Shown one piece after another: positions 1 to 6,178 of a stretch of 9,422 bases of DNA. Source of the stretch: an uncultured Acidobacteriota bacterium (GTDB taxonomy: Bacteria; Acidobacteriota; Vicinamibacteria; Vicinamibacterales; UBA8438). Numbering within the stretch: the first letter of the stretch is position 1; each line of letters opens with the position of its first letter. The stretch is from positions 1 to 9,422 of the forward strand of contig CALBET010000535.1 in assembly GCA_937888665.1 (NCBI GenBank). The letters are read 5' to 3'. Below the pieces are notes generated by a model. The model did not search any database and was not told where the DNA came from. It saw only the letters and a list, made by a program, of their open reading frames with translations. The translations under genes were made by a program, and so were the position numbers.

Positions 1-853
1 CCGCCGTCACGACGCGGACGACCGGCGCGGCGCCGACCCGCTCTCCGGCGGCGCGACTGCCCACGATGAGCGCCGCCGCACCGTCGTTGATGCCGGACGC
101 GTTGCCGGCCGTCACAACCCCACCCTCGAACAACGGACCCAGCGCCGCCAACTTCTCAGCCGAGGTCGTGGGTCGCGGATGCTCGTCGTCGGTGACGACC
201 GCGGTCTCGCCCCGCTTGTGCCCCCGCACAGTCACTGGATCCAGCTCGTCCTTGTAAAAGCCGCTCGCCTTCGCGCTCGCGAAGCGCTGTTGTGAAGCCA
301 GCGCGAACCGATCGCTGTCTTCTCGGCTGATGCCCAGATCCTCGGCGATGTGGTCGGCCGTCTGCGGCATCGCGTGATCACCGTACTCGGCGGTGGTCCG
401 TGGATTCGAGAACCGGGAGCCCAGCGTGGTATCGAAGACCGTCAGTTGACGACCATACGCCCGCTCGGATTTGGCCATCACGAACGGTGCGCGACTCATG
501 CTCTCGACCCCGCCGGCGATGAACAGGTCGCCCTGGTCGCAGGCAATCGCGCGGGAGGCATCCACCACGGCGGCGAGCCCGCTGGCGCACAGGCGGTTGA
601 CGGTCATGCCGGCGACCTCGACCGGGAGACCGGCGAGCAACCCGGCCCGACGAGCGACATTGCGGCAGTCTTCACCAGCCTGGTTCGTGCACCCGGCGAT
701 CACGTCCTCGACCTGATGTCCCTGGAACGGGCTTCGCTCCATCAAGGTCCGAATCGTGCCGGCCAGGAGATCGTCCGCGCGCACCGCGGCCAGCCCTCCA
801 GCGTGCCGGCCGAACGGCGTGCGTATTCCGTCGTAAATAAAAGCATCGGTCAT
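1..853 (-). CDS. Thiolase, 3-oxoadipyl-CoA thiolase (PcaF/PaaJ) type, C-terminus cut by window edge
   Basis: The reading frame is open from an ATG at 851-853 to the left edge, giving 284 residues of a roughly 400-residue family. It begins MTDAFIYDGIRTPFGR and carries the nucleophilic cysteine in NRLCASG (Cys89), the GGVESMSRAPF motif (114-124) and GNASGINDGAAA (250-261), all hallmarks of biosynthetic/degradative thiolases. NQAGEDCRNVAR (57-68) and the FDTTLGSRFSNP stretch resemble PaaJ/PcaF more than plain acetyl-CoA acetyltransferases, so thiolysis of 3-oxoadipyl-CoA to succinyl-CoA and acetyl-CoA is the likely cytoplasmic reaction. The C-terminal His and second Cys lie beyond the edge and cannot be checked. 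It follows the tannase-family gene on the same strand after 55 bases, so co-transcription is possible although a hairpin lies in the gap. No clear Shine-Dalgarno precedes the ATG. The thiolase call is firm; the substrate is inferred from resemblance alone. Confidence 0.93.
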   Translation of the reverse strand, partial: MTDAFIYDGIRTPFGRHAGGLAAVRADDLLAGTIRTLMERSPFQGHQVEDVIAGCTNQAGEDCRNVARRAGLLAGLPVEVAGMTVNRLCASGLAAVVDASRAIACDQGDLFIAGGVESMSRAPFVMAKSERAYGRQLTVFDTTLGSRFSNPRTTAEYGDHAMPQTADHIAEDLGISREDSDRFALASQQRFASAKASGFYKDELDPVTVRGHKRGETAVVTDDEHPRPTTSAEKLAALGPLFEGGVVTAGNASGINDGAAALIVGSRAAGERVGAAPVVRVVTA

Positions 854-886
854 GGGTGGGTACTCGCTACAACACGTCTACGGACG

Positions 887-910
887 CCGAGCCGCTCGCA
901 AGCGGCACTC
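887..910 (-). other. Hairpin between tannase-family stop and thiolase start
   Basis: GCCGCT (891-896) and AGCGGC (901-906) form a perfect 6-bp stem with the 4-base loop CGCA, starting two bases past the esterase stop codon at 909-911. No T-run follows on either strand, so it is not a standard intrinsic terminator. It could be an RNA-stability or attenuation element between the two minus-strand genes. Confidence 0.45.
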
Positions 911-2525
911 AGTATACCCGGGCGCCCAGCGACAGTTCGGGAGCCTGGCAACGAAAATTCGCCTCGTCGTCCGTGGACCCCGAACCGGCGTACGCGGCGG
1001 CCCCGGGATAGGCGCAGACCGGCCGGGTCATGACCGGCGTCGCCTCCCCCGCAGGCCCTCCCTGCTTCGCGGCCACCAGACGAACGGGTGGCTCGCCTTG
1101 CTCGACCCAGGCGGCGATGGCAGTCAACCAGTCGACCTGGTCCGGCCCAGGTCCCCCGCCGCAGTGCAGCACGCCGGGCAGCATGAACAGTCGGGCATAC
1201 GCCGACGCCGAGGGGTCCCCGGCGACGACCTGTTCGTAGTAGTCGATGGTGCCCAGCGCCGTCAGCGCCGGGTCGGACCACCCCGTCCAGAGGATGAGTT
1301 TGCCCCCCGCGTCACGAAACCTACCCAGGTCGGAATCGGTCGCATCGAGCACCGTCGCCGCCTCGGCGACATCGTCGGCCCAGGTGGAGAAGTCGTACCT
1401 CGTGTAGTCCCAATCCGGGTCATCGAACACGAAGTACTTGTAGAGCTCGGTGCCGAAGCCATAGTGCAAGTTCGGGACGCCCCGTTCCCGCGAGGCGTCG
1501 GCGCCGGCAATCCAACGGTCCCAGCCACCCGGGTCGTTCTCGCCGCCGAGCGGGAAACCGTGGAAGATTCGCTCGCCGTTGCTCGTCGGCCCAGCGTAGA
1601 TCGCCTGCATGGCGGCCACCTGCTCGGACGTCACGCAGTCAGGGCCTGGCGTGTCGGCCGCACAACGCGGAAGGGAGTCCGGCGTGAAGTTGCACAGACG
1701 GGGGTCGTTCAGGACCCCGTCCTCCACACCGTCCAGGTGATCGCAGGCTTGCCGGATCGACGCATCGAGCAGCGCCCGGTTCTCCGCCGTGATCACCGGG
1801 CTCGACAGATCCGACGCGTCAGGAAAGATCGCCTGCTGGTTTTGCACGAATCCGGCCGTGAACGCGGTCCAGTGATAGGCCGGCGCACCGGCAACAATGC
1901 CGTCGAAGTCCTCCGGGTAGCGTTGCGACTCCATCATCCCCTGGCCACCGCCCCGGGAGCATCCGACGAAATAGGCATACTCCTCCTCCCGGTCGTAGTA
2001 GTGCCGGATGATCGAGCGTGCGGCTTCCGCCGTCAGATGGACGGCACGATGCCCGAAGTTGACCTGTCGTTTCTCGTTGTGGAGGGCCCAGCCGGCTTCG
2101 ACCCCCTCCCCGGCATGCCCGGTGTCCGTACCGACGGTTGCATACCCGCGCTCGAGCGCGCCGGGGCCGGCGCCGTAGGTCAGCGCTGAATTCTGCACGG
2201 AGCCGACGTATCCACCGCCACCACCCATCATGAAGCGGCCGTTCCACTCGTCCGGGAGCAGCAGCTCGAAGTTGATCTCGTCGTCGATCACGCCGTGGAC
2301 CCGGCAGTGCGGGACGGCGTCGCCGTCGGCAACCGGGCTTGCGCTCACGATGTCGAAATCGATCAACGTCATCGCCGCGAGATCGGCGCACCGCGCCCCA
2401 ACGACCGGCGCCGGGTCGGCGGCTCCGGCGCACGCCCACCCGCCCAGCGCCAGTGTCGTGGCTGTCGCCATGGCCAGCGTGGTGCGGCACCAGACTGTCG
2501 TCGTCATCCGTCTCAGCCGCCTCAT
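909..2525 (-). CDS. Exported tannase/feruloyl esterase-family hydrolase
   Basis: This 538-residue protein matches the tannase and feruloyl esterase family (PF07519), serine esterases that cleave gallate or hydroxycinnamate esters outside the cytoplasm. The family's CS-D-HC arrangement is complete: Cys189-Ser190 in GCSRGGG, Asp418 in WTGWSDPALT, and His454-Cys455 in LPGVLHCGGG. Ser-Asp-His form the triad and the two cysteines normally form a disulfide joining Ser and His. DHLDGVEDGVLNDP (from residue 262) looks like the calcium-binding site of the lid domain. The N-terminus has basic residues, a hydrophobic stretch and GGWACAG, so a Sec signal peptide, possibly a weak lipobox. I chose the ATG at 2523-2525 because AGAGGGGGG lies just upstream; an in-frame ATG at 2639 would overlap the divergent gene, and one at 2507 is a lesser alternative. 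Tannase, feruloyl esterase and MHETase-like activities cannot be separated from sequence alone. Confidence 0.93.
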   Translation of the reverse strand: MRRLRRMTTTVWCRTTLAMATATTLALGGWACAGAADPAPVVGARCADLAAMTLIDFDIVSASPVADGDAVPHCRVHGVIDDEINFELLLPDEWNGRFMMGGGGGYVGSVQNSALTYGAGPGALERGYATVGTDTGHAGEGVEAGWALHNEKRQVNFGHRAVHLTAEAARSIIRHYYDREEEYAYFVGCSRGGGQGMMESQRYPEDFDGIVAGAPAYHWTAFTAGFVQNQQAIFPDASDLSSPVITAENRALLDASIRQACDHLDGVEDGVLNDPRLCNFTPDSLPRCAADTPGPDCVTSEQVAAMQAIYAGPTSNGERIFHGFPLGGENDPGGWDRWIAGADASRERGVPNLHYGFGTELYKYFVFDDPDWDYTRYDFSTWADDVAEAATVLDATDSDLGRFRDAGGKLILWTGWSDPALTALGTIDYYEQVVAGDPSASAYARLFMLPGVLHCGGGPGPDQVDWLTAIAAWVEQGEPPVRLVAAKQGGPAGEATPVMTRPVCAYPGAAAYAGSGSTDDEANFRCQAPELSLGARVY

Positions 2526-2531
2526 CCGCCA

Positions 2532-2540
2532 CCCCCCTCT
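2532..2540 (-). promoter_or_regulatory. Ribosome binding site of the tannase-family gene
   Basis: On the minus strand AGAGGGGGG sits 6 bases before the ATG at 2523-2525, with its GAGG core 9 bases away. This purine block decides the start in favour of 2525 over the in-frame ATG at 2639. Confidence 0.6.
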
Positions 2541-2550
2541 GAAACCTTCG

Positions 2551-2561
2551 CACGTCACGTG
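2551..2561. promoter_or_regulatory. 11-bp palindrome in divergent promoter region (candidate operator)
   Basis: CACGTCACGTG is a perfect inverted repeat (CACGT/ACGTG) around a single central base. It lies within the 79-base gap between the divergent esterase and CoA-transferase genes, 27 bases upstream of the CoA-transferase -10 box and 26 bases upstream of the esterase start. The position suits a regulator shared by both genes; the regulator is unknown. Confidence 0.35.
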
Positions 2562-2587
2562 TCCTGCACGATACACGACCGGGCCGG

Positions 2588-2593
2588 TATAAT
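2588..2593 (+). promoter_or_regulatory. Consensus -10 box (TATAAT) of the CoA-transferase operon
   Basis: A perfect TATAAT, flanked by CCGG on both sides (CCGGTATAATCCGG, an imperfect palindrome), ends 11 bases before the ATG at 2605. A -35 match at the usual distance is poor (TGCACG at 2565-2570). Transcription starting 7-11 bases downstream would leave almost no 5' leader, consistent with the absence of a Shine-Dalgarno here. Confidence 0.5.
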
Positions 2594-2604
2594 CCGGCTC
2601 CGAC

Positions 2605-3825
2605 ATGCCGCTGCACGGTCTGACTGTCATCGATCTCACCCGGGTCCTGGCCGGCCCCTATTGCGCCATGATGCTGGGCGATATGGGCGCCGAGGTCTTC
2701 AAGATCGAGGAGCCCACACACGGCGACGACACGCGGGCCTGGGCGCCGTTTCAAGACGGGGTCAGCACATTCTTCCTCGGTATGAACCGCAGCAAGAAGA
2801 GCGTCGCGCTGGATCTCAAGACCCCAGCGGGTGCCGACGCGTTGCGCCGGCTGATCGCGCGGGCCGATGTCCTGATCGAGAACTTCCGACCGGGGAGCCT
2901 GAAGAAACTGGGCTTCGACTACCAGAGCGTGCGGGAGATGAACCCCCGCCTCGTGTTCTGCTCGATCACCGGGTACGGCCAGCAGGGCCCGAAGCGCTCA
3001 CTCCCAGGATACGACGCGGTGATTCAAGCCGAGTCCGGTCTGATGCACGTCACCGGTCAGCCGGACGGCCCCCCCACCCGGGTCGGGGTCGCCATCACCG
3101 ACTACCTGGCCGGGCTCTACGCGATGAGCGGTATTCTCCTGGCGCTCCGTAATCGCGATGAGACCGGACTTGGTCAGCATGTGGATATCGCGCTGCTCGA
3201 CGCGATGACCACCGCCCTGGCGCTACCGGCGAACGTGCTGTTCGCCACGGGGCAGGAGTTGGGACGGGAGGGCAACGACCATCACACCTTGACCCCCTAC
3301 GAGACCGTGGACGTCAGCGACGGTCTCGTCATGGTGGCCGTCGGCAACCAGCGGCTGTGGCACCAGTTCTGCCGGGCGATCGGTCAGCCGCAACTGGACA
3401 CCGACCCTCGGTTCGTCACGAATACCGAGCGGATGCAGCATCGTGGCACGCTCAAGGCGGTGCTGAATGGCCACCTTGGACGCCTCACGCGCGACCAACT
3501 CATTGGTCGACTGCGCGCACACGCGGTGCCGTGCGGTGAAGTCCGCACACTGGCCGAAGCGCTGGTGGACCCCCAGGTCGCGGCTCGTGAGATGGTCGTG
3601 GAGTTGATGCACCCGGACCTGGGTCCCATCAGGTCCCTCGGTAACCCGATCAAGCTGTCGCGCACACCGCCGGTGCTCGACCGTCCTGCGCCGTCACTGG
3701 GGCAGCACACGGCGGAGGTCCTCGACGCCCTGGGCATCGCCGCCCCCGCCGACAACGACGCTGGTGACGGGCACGGGACCCCGATCGGACCGGGGCGGTC
3801 GCGTCGCACCCCCGGACAACTCTGA
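2605..3825 (+). CDS. Family III CoA-transferase (CaiB/BaiF type)
   Basis: This 406-residue protein is full length for the CaiB/BaiF (formyl-CoA transferase, Frc) family, cytoplasmic enzymes that move CoA from one acyl-CoA to a free carboxylic acid. The N-terminus has the diagnostic DLTRVLAGPYCAMMLGDMGA block and KIEEPTHGDDTR; NRSKKSVALDLK (61-72), ENFRPGSLKKLGFDY (92-106) and CSITGYGQQGP (119-129) follow. Asp166 in GVAITDYLAGLYA is the expected catalytic aspartate that forms the acyl anhydride. The last 30 or so residues are a polar Gly/Pro/Arg-rich tail beyond the conserved core. It leads a likely three-gene transcript, with the CHRD gene 12 bases downstream, and diverges from the esterase-thiolase pair. 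That setting hints at activation of an aromatic or dicarboxylic acid, but acyl donor and acceptor cannot be read from the sequence. The ATG is well supported by the conserved N-terminus although no Shine-Dalgarno precedes it. Confidence 0.94.
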   Translation: MPLHGLTVIDLTRVLAGPYCAMMLGDMGAEVFKIEEPTHGDDTRAWAPFQDGVSTFFLGMNRSKKSVALDLKTPAGADALRRLIARADVLIENFRPGSLKKLGFDYQSVREMNPRLVFCSITGYGQQGPKRSLPGYDAVIQAESGLMHVTGQPDGPPTRVGVAITDYLAGLYAMSGILLALRNRDETGLGQHVDIALLDAMTTALALPANVLFATGQELGREGNDHHTLTPYETVDVSDGLVMVAVGNQRLWHQFCRAIGQPQLDTDPRFVTNTERMQHRGTLKAVLNGHLGRLTRDQLIGRLRAHAVPCGEVRTLAEALVDPQVAAREMVVELMHPDLGPIRSLGNPIKLSRTPPVLDRPAPSLGQHTAEVLDALGIAAPADNDAGDGHGTPIGPGRSRRTPGQL

Positions 3826-3837
3826 GGATCCCTGCCC

Positions 3838-4296
3838 ATGACTCGACTGACCGGCGCGCGTCGAACGGGTCGAGTACTTGTGGTTGCGGGCGTGCTCGCA
3901 CTCTTCGCACGCGCACCGAGCGCACAGAGCGGCGAGCGGTTCCACGGGCGTCTCTCAGTCATGCCGGTCGACTTCGCCACGGCGCCCACGATGTCCGGAT
4001 CTGGAGAGGCCTACGCCACATTTACCAACGGCACCCTCGTCGTCACGGGACAGTTCGAGGGATTGAGTTCGCCGGCCACCGTGGCGCACATCCACCGGGC
4101 GCCCCCGGCGCGTCGCGGTCCGGTCACCTTCACCCTCGACGTCACGTCGGCCGTCAGCGGCACGCTCGGCGGCACGTTTGCACTGGACGCGTCCCAGACC
4201 CGCACCCTGCGTGAGAGCGGGTATTACGTGCAGATTCACACCGAGCACAACGGCGGCGGCGAGATCCGCGGGTGGCTGATGCCACCGCGGCGATGA
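3838..4296 (+). CDS. Secreted CHRD-domain protein
   Basis: This 152-residue protein has an Arg-rich start, a hydrophobic stretch (residues 12-24) and a likely cleavage after APSAQS, so it should be exported. The mature part is a single CHRD domain (PF07452, the domain of animal chordin, also common in bacteria). It opens with FHGRLS, has the AHIHRAPPARRGPV segment (83-96), a Thr/Ser-rich strand region, and the closing YYVQIHTEHNGGGEIRGWL block (129-147). His84, His86, His134 and His137 are conserved-looking and could bind metal, which is inference. GAGGA overlapping the upstream stop lies 9 bases before the ATG, a good Shine-Dalgarno. The gene is 12 bases behind the CoA-transferase and 4 bases ahead of a cytochrome c gene, implying one transcript. 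The function of bacterial CHRD proteins is not established. Confidence 0.9.
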   Translation: MTRLTGARRTGRVLVVAGVLALFARAPSAQSGERFHGRLSVMPVDFATAPTMSGSGEAYATFTNGTLVVTGQFEGLSSPATVAHIHRAPPARRGPVTFTLDVTSAVSGTLGGTFALDASQTRTLRESGYYVQIHTEHNGGGEIRGWLMPPRR

Positions 4297-4300
4297 TGAC

Positions 4301-4720
4301 ATGATGAGCATGCCACCGCCGCTGCGACTCACCGTCCTCGCCGCCTGTCTCCCCTTCCTCGGCGCAACGGCCCAACCTGGTGGGGGCCCACTGGCCTCGT
4401 ATACGACGACCCAGGCGAGGGCTGGCGAGGAGGCGTATCGAGACGTCTGCGCCACCTGCCACAAACCTGACCTGGCCGGCGCCTCGGACACGCCACAGCT
4501 GGCCGGCGACACCTTCCTCGGCATGTGGGGCGGCCGCCCCGCGACCGAGCTTTTCGCCTACGTGAACGCGGCGATGCCGCCGGCCGGGCGGAAGCCGGAC
4601 GCAGAAACCCTCATGAACGTGGTCGCCTACATTTTGAAGAAGAACGGGATGCCCTCTGGTCGCACGCCTCTGGACGAAACGGCTCCGGGGATCATCGCGC
4701 CCGCGGCCCGCGACCGGTGA
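4301..4720 (+). CDS. Small exported c-type cytochrome
   Basis: This 139-residue protein has an N-terminal signal peptide (about residues 1-25, ending near GATAQP) and one haem-c attachment motif, CATCH at residues 50-54, within AGEEAYRDVCATCH. Met92 in AAMPPAGR is the likely distal axial ligand, and LMNVVAYILKKNGMPSG (104-120) is the usual C-terminal helix. It is therefore a periplasmic class I monohaem cytochrome of the type that carries electrons from periplasmic dehydrogenases to terminal oxidases; its partner is not visible. It starts 4 bases after the CHRD stop with no clear Shine-Dalgarno, suggesting translational coupling. Met4 (ATG at 4310) is an alternative start. The co-location with a CHRD gene suggests a joint role at the cell surface, which is inference. 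The roughly 20-residue tail after the last helix has no recognised role. Confidence 0.92.
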   Translation: MMSMPPPLRLTVLAACLPFLGATAQPGGGPLASYTTTQARAGEEAYRDVCATCHKPDLAGASDTPQLAGDTFLGMWGGRPATELFAYVNAAMPPAGRKPDAETLMNVVAYILKKNGMPSGRTPLDETAPGIIAPAARDR

Positions 4721-4745
4721 TGCGTCGCCCCGAAGCGGGCACCGC

Positions 4746-4791
4746 GCCGCCATTCGGCATGAGGCGGCCCGTTGCTTTCCGGACCGGCCGC
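4746..4791 (+). terminator. GC-rich stem-loops downstream of cytochrome c gene (possible terminator)
   Basis: Two mutually exclusive stems overlap here: GCCGCC (4746-4751) with GGCGGC (4763-4768), loop 11, and GCGGCC (4764-4769) with GGCCGC (4786-4791), loop 16. They lie 25-70 bases after the cytochrome stop, where a terminator is expected, but no T-run follows. The alternative pairing resembles an attenuator layout, which is speculative. Confidence 0.35.
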
Positions 4792-4800
4792 AACTAACAT
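4772..4800 (+). promoter_or_regulatory. Candidate promoter for the SGNH lipoprotein gene
   Basis: TTGCTT (4772-4777) and TAACAT (4795-4800) are separated by 17 bases and match the sigma-70 consensus at 3/6 and 4/6 positions. Transcription would start near 4807, about 110 bases before the ATG. This is a weak call, made mainly from position and spacing. Confidence 0.25.
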
Positions 4801-4839
4801 TGCAGCGTTTGTCCGCTCGGCGTGACGCCACACAGCGGC

Positions 4840-4858
4840 CCGGGGCGAACATCCCCGG
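4840..4858 (+). other. CCGGGG/CCCCGG hairpin
   Basis: A perfect 6-bp stem (4840-4845 with 4853-4858) around the 7-base loop CGAACAT, immediately upstream of the lone repeat end at 4860. It would fold stably in the leader of the SGNH gene. No T-run follows, so a terminator role is doubtful. Confidence 0.4.
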
Positions 4859-4859
4859 C

Positions 4860-4876
4860 GACTTTCACTACGGGCT
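4860..4876 (+). repeat. Lone copy of the terminal repeat found at 7001-7158
   Basis: GACTTTCACTACGGGCT matches 7141-7157 at 16 of 17 positions (T for C at position 10). The inner neighbouring bases differ, and I find no opposing copy upstream in 4721-4860. Twelve identical bases, GAGGCGCCCGTC, follow four bases later (4881-4892); the same dodecamer stands at 7197-7208, 39 bases after the other copy. Here it can pair as ACGGGC/GCCCGT with the repeat end. This is either an eroded relic of the same element or a shared short repeat family. Confidence 0.6.
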
Positions 4877-4916
4877 CCCAGAGGCGCCCGTCATGTCTTG
4901 AACCGACCCAACGCTC

Positions 4917-6011
4917 ATGATGCTCGACCGGCTGCGCCCTTGCGCGCTCACAATCCTTCTTCTGGCAGCGGCATGCTCCAGTGACGCTCCCACCGCACCG
5001 ACTCCGGTCCCGACGCCGGGCAACCCGGTGTCCGCGCTCATGTCGTGCCCCGTCCCGGTCTCGCGCCAGTCGCTCGACGCGTTACCCGTGAGCATCACCT
5101 GGGGGCTGCCGACCGTGGCTGGCATTCCGGTCGACAAGGGCTCTTGCGCTCCGGTGTCAGGCACGGCGTTCCCGATCGGCACGTCGACGGTCACCTGCAC
5201 CGCGGACCTGCCTGCATTTGCGAAGGCCTGTTCATTTGCGATCACCATCACGCCACCGGACGCGAAGCTGCGTTTCACGCGATACATGGCGTTCGGCGAC
5301 AGCATCACTGAAGGATTCGTCGGCGCCAGTTTCCTGCCATCCGGGGTGTCGCTTCGCGACATTCCGGCGATGCTCCGCGCTGGCGCTCGGACCATACCCG
5401 GCATTGCCCGGGCCATCGAGCCCCTGAACTCCTATCCGGCCCAGCTCCAGAACATGCTCACGCCGGCCTACCCCACCCAGCAGTTTGTCGTCGCCAACGA
5501 GGGGCTCGCCGGAGAACGGGCACTGCAGGGTGTCTTGCGCATCAATGCGTCGCTGCTGGCGACGCGGCCCGACGTGATGACGCTCTTGGAGGGGTTCAAC
5601 GACATCGACCTTGCGCTACTCAATCGATCGCTGGGCGATACATCGAGTATCAGCATCACCCCCATCGCGAACGCGCTGCGCACCATGGTGACGACCGCGC
5701 AGGCGCGTGGCGCGGAGGTGCTTCTGGCCACGCTCACGCCGGTGACCGCGGCGCGCGAAGCGTCCGACCCGGGCACCCGGGCCGCGGTCCGTGCGCTGAA
5801 TGTGCAAATTCGGCTCATGGCGAGTCAGCTCGGCCTGGGCAAGGCCGTCGATCTGTATGCGGCCCTCGACGGCGTACCCGGCATGCTCGGTGCCGACGGG
5901 TTCCATCCCACCACGGCCGGATACCGCCGGATGGCGGAGATCTTCGTCGCCGAAATCGTGTCACGATACGACATCACGCCCCGGGCGCCTGCCTTCCGGA
6001 AGAACCCATGA
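4917..6011 (+). CDS. SGNH/GDSL-family hydrolase, predicted lipoprotein
   Basis: This 364-residue protein starts with a lipoprotein signal (LLLAAAC, lipid-modified Cys20), followed by a Pro/Thr-rich linker. Residues about 41-113 resemble a small HYR-like beta domain, judged from ITWGLPTVAG, the paired cysteines and the GTSTVTCTA ending. The catalytic domain has the GDSL-family blocks: FGDSITEG with nucleophile Ser129, NEGLAGERA (194-202), GFNDI with Asn228, and DGFHPTTAGYRRMA with Asp327 and His330. It is therefore an SGNH esterase or lipase-like hydrolase tethered at the periplasmic or outer membrane face; substrate unknown (acyl esters or acetylated glycans are typical). The first ATG is at 4917, directly followed by a second at 4920, and neither has a clear Shine-Dalgarno. 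The gene stands alone between two regions of more than 160 non-coding bases, so it is probably monocistronic. Confidence 0.9.
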   Translation: MMLDRLRPCALTILLLAAACSSDAPTAPTPVPTPGNPVSALMSCPVPVSRQSLDALPVSITWGLPTVAGIPVDKGSCAPVSGTAFPIGTSTVTCTADLPAFAKACSFAITITPPDAKLRFTRYMAFGDSITEGFVGASFLPSGVSLRDIPAMLRAGARTIPGIARAIEPLNSYPAQLQNMLTPAYPTQQFVVANEGLAGERALQGVLRINASLLATRPDVMTLLEGFNDIDLALLNRSLGDTSSISITPIANALRTMVTTAQARGAEVLLATLTPVTAAREASDPGTRAAVRALNVQIRLMASQLGLGKAVDLYAALDGVPGMLGADGFHPTTAGYRRMAEIFVAEIVSRYDITPRAPAFRKNP

Positions 6012-6014
6012 CGT

Positions 6015-6032
6015 TTGGGTCGTTCGACCCAA
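6015..6032 (+). terminator. Stem-loop just after SGNH stop (possible terminator)
   Basis: TTGGGTCGTTCGACCCAA forms a perfect 7-bp stem around the tetraloop GTTC and begins 4 bases after the stop codon. The position suits 3'-end formation, but the T-run of an intrinsic terminator is missing on both strands. Confidence 0.45.
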
Positions 6033-6037
6033 CAGGC

Positions 6038-6066
6038 TGGTGAGCAGACGCGGTCTGTCCTATGAT
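6038..6066 (+). promoter_or_regulatory. Candidate promoter for the DUF3014 gene
   Basis: TATGAT at 6061-6066 matches the -10 consensus in five of six bases; TGGTGA at 6038-6043, 17 bases upstream, matches the -35 in three. Transcription would start near 6073, leaving a leader of about 105 bases with a small TCGGC/GCCGA hairpin at 6131-6144. Prediction from consensus only. Confidence 0.35.
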
Positions 6067-6178
6067 GCGTGCAGCGTCGTTCGAGACTACGTGACGGACG
6101 GTTAGGCGGCCGAAGCGGATCCCCGCGGTGTCGGCCTGAGCCGAGCCCTCCGGCCACGGGAAGCAGGAGTAGTCCATC

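Noticed and set aside
852..2189. Long open frame on the plus strand (445 codons) opposite the tannase-family gene
   Set aside because: It is antisense to a gene with a complete catalytic motif set; its translation is Arg/Pro/Gly-rich and resembles no family, as expected for a shadow frame in GC-rich DNA.
2526..2639. Longer esterase with start at the ATG complement of 2637-2639
   Set aside because: It would overlap the divergent CoA-transferase start, put 38 non-signal-like residues before the signal peptide, and ignore the strong purine-rich site just before 2525.
6012..6178. Small gene between the SGNH and DUF3014 genes
   Set aside because: No frame with a credible start, ribosome binding site and protein-like composition; the stretch reads as a stem-loop, a candidate promoter and a leader.
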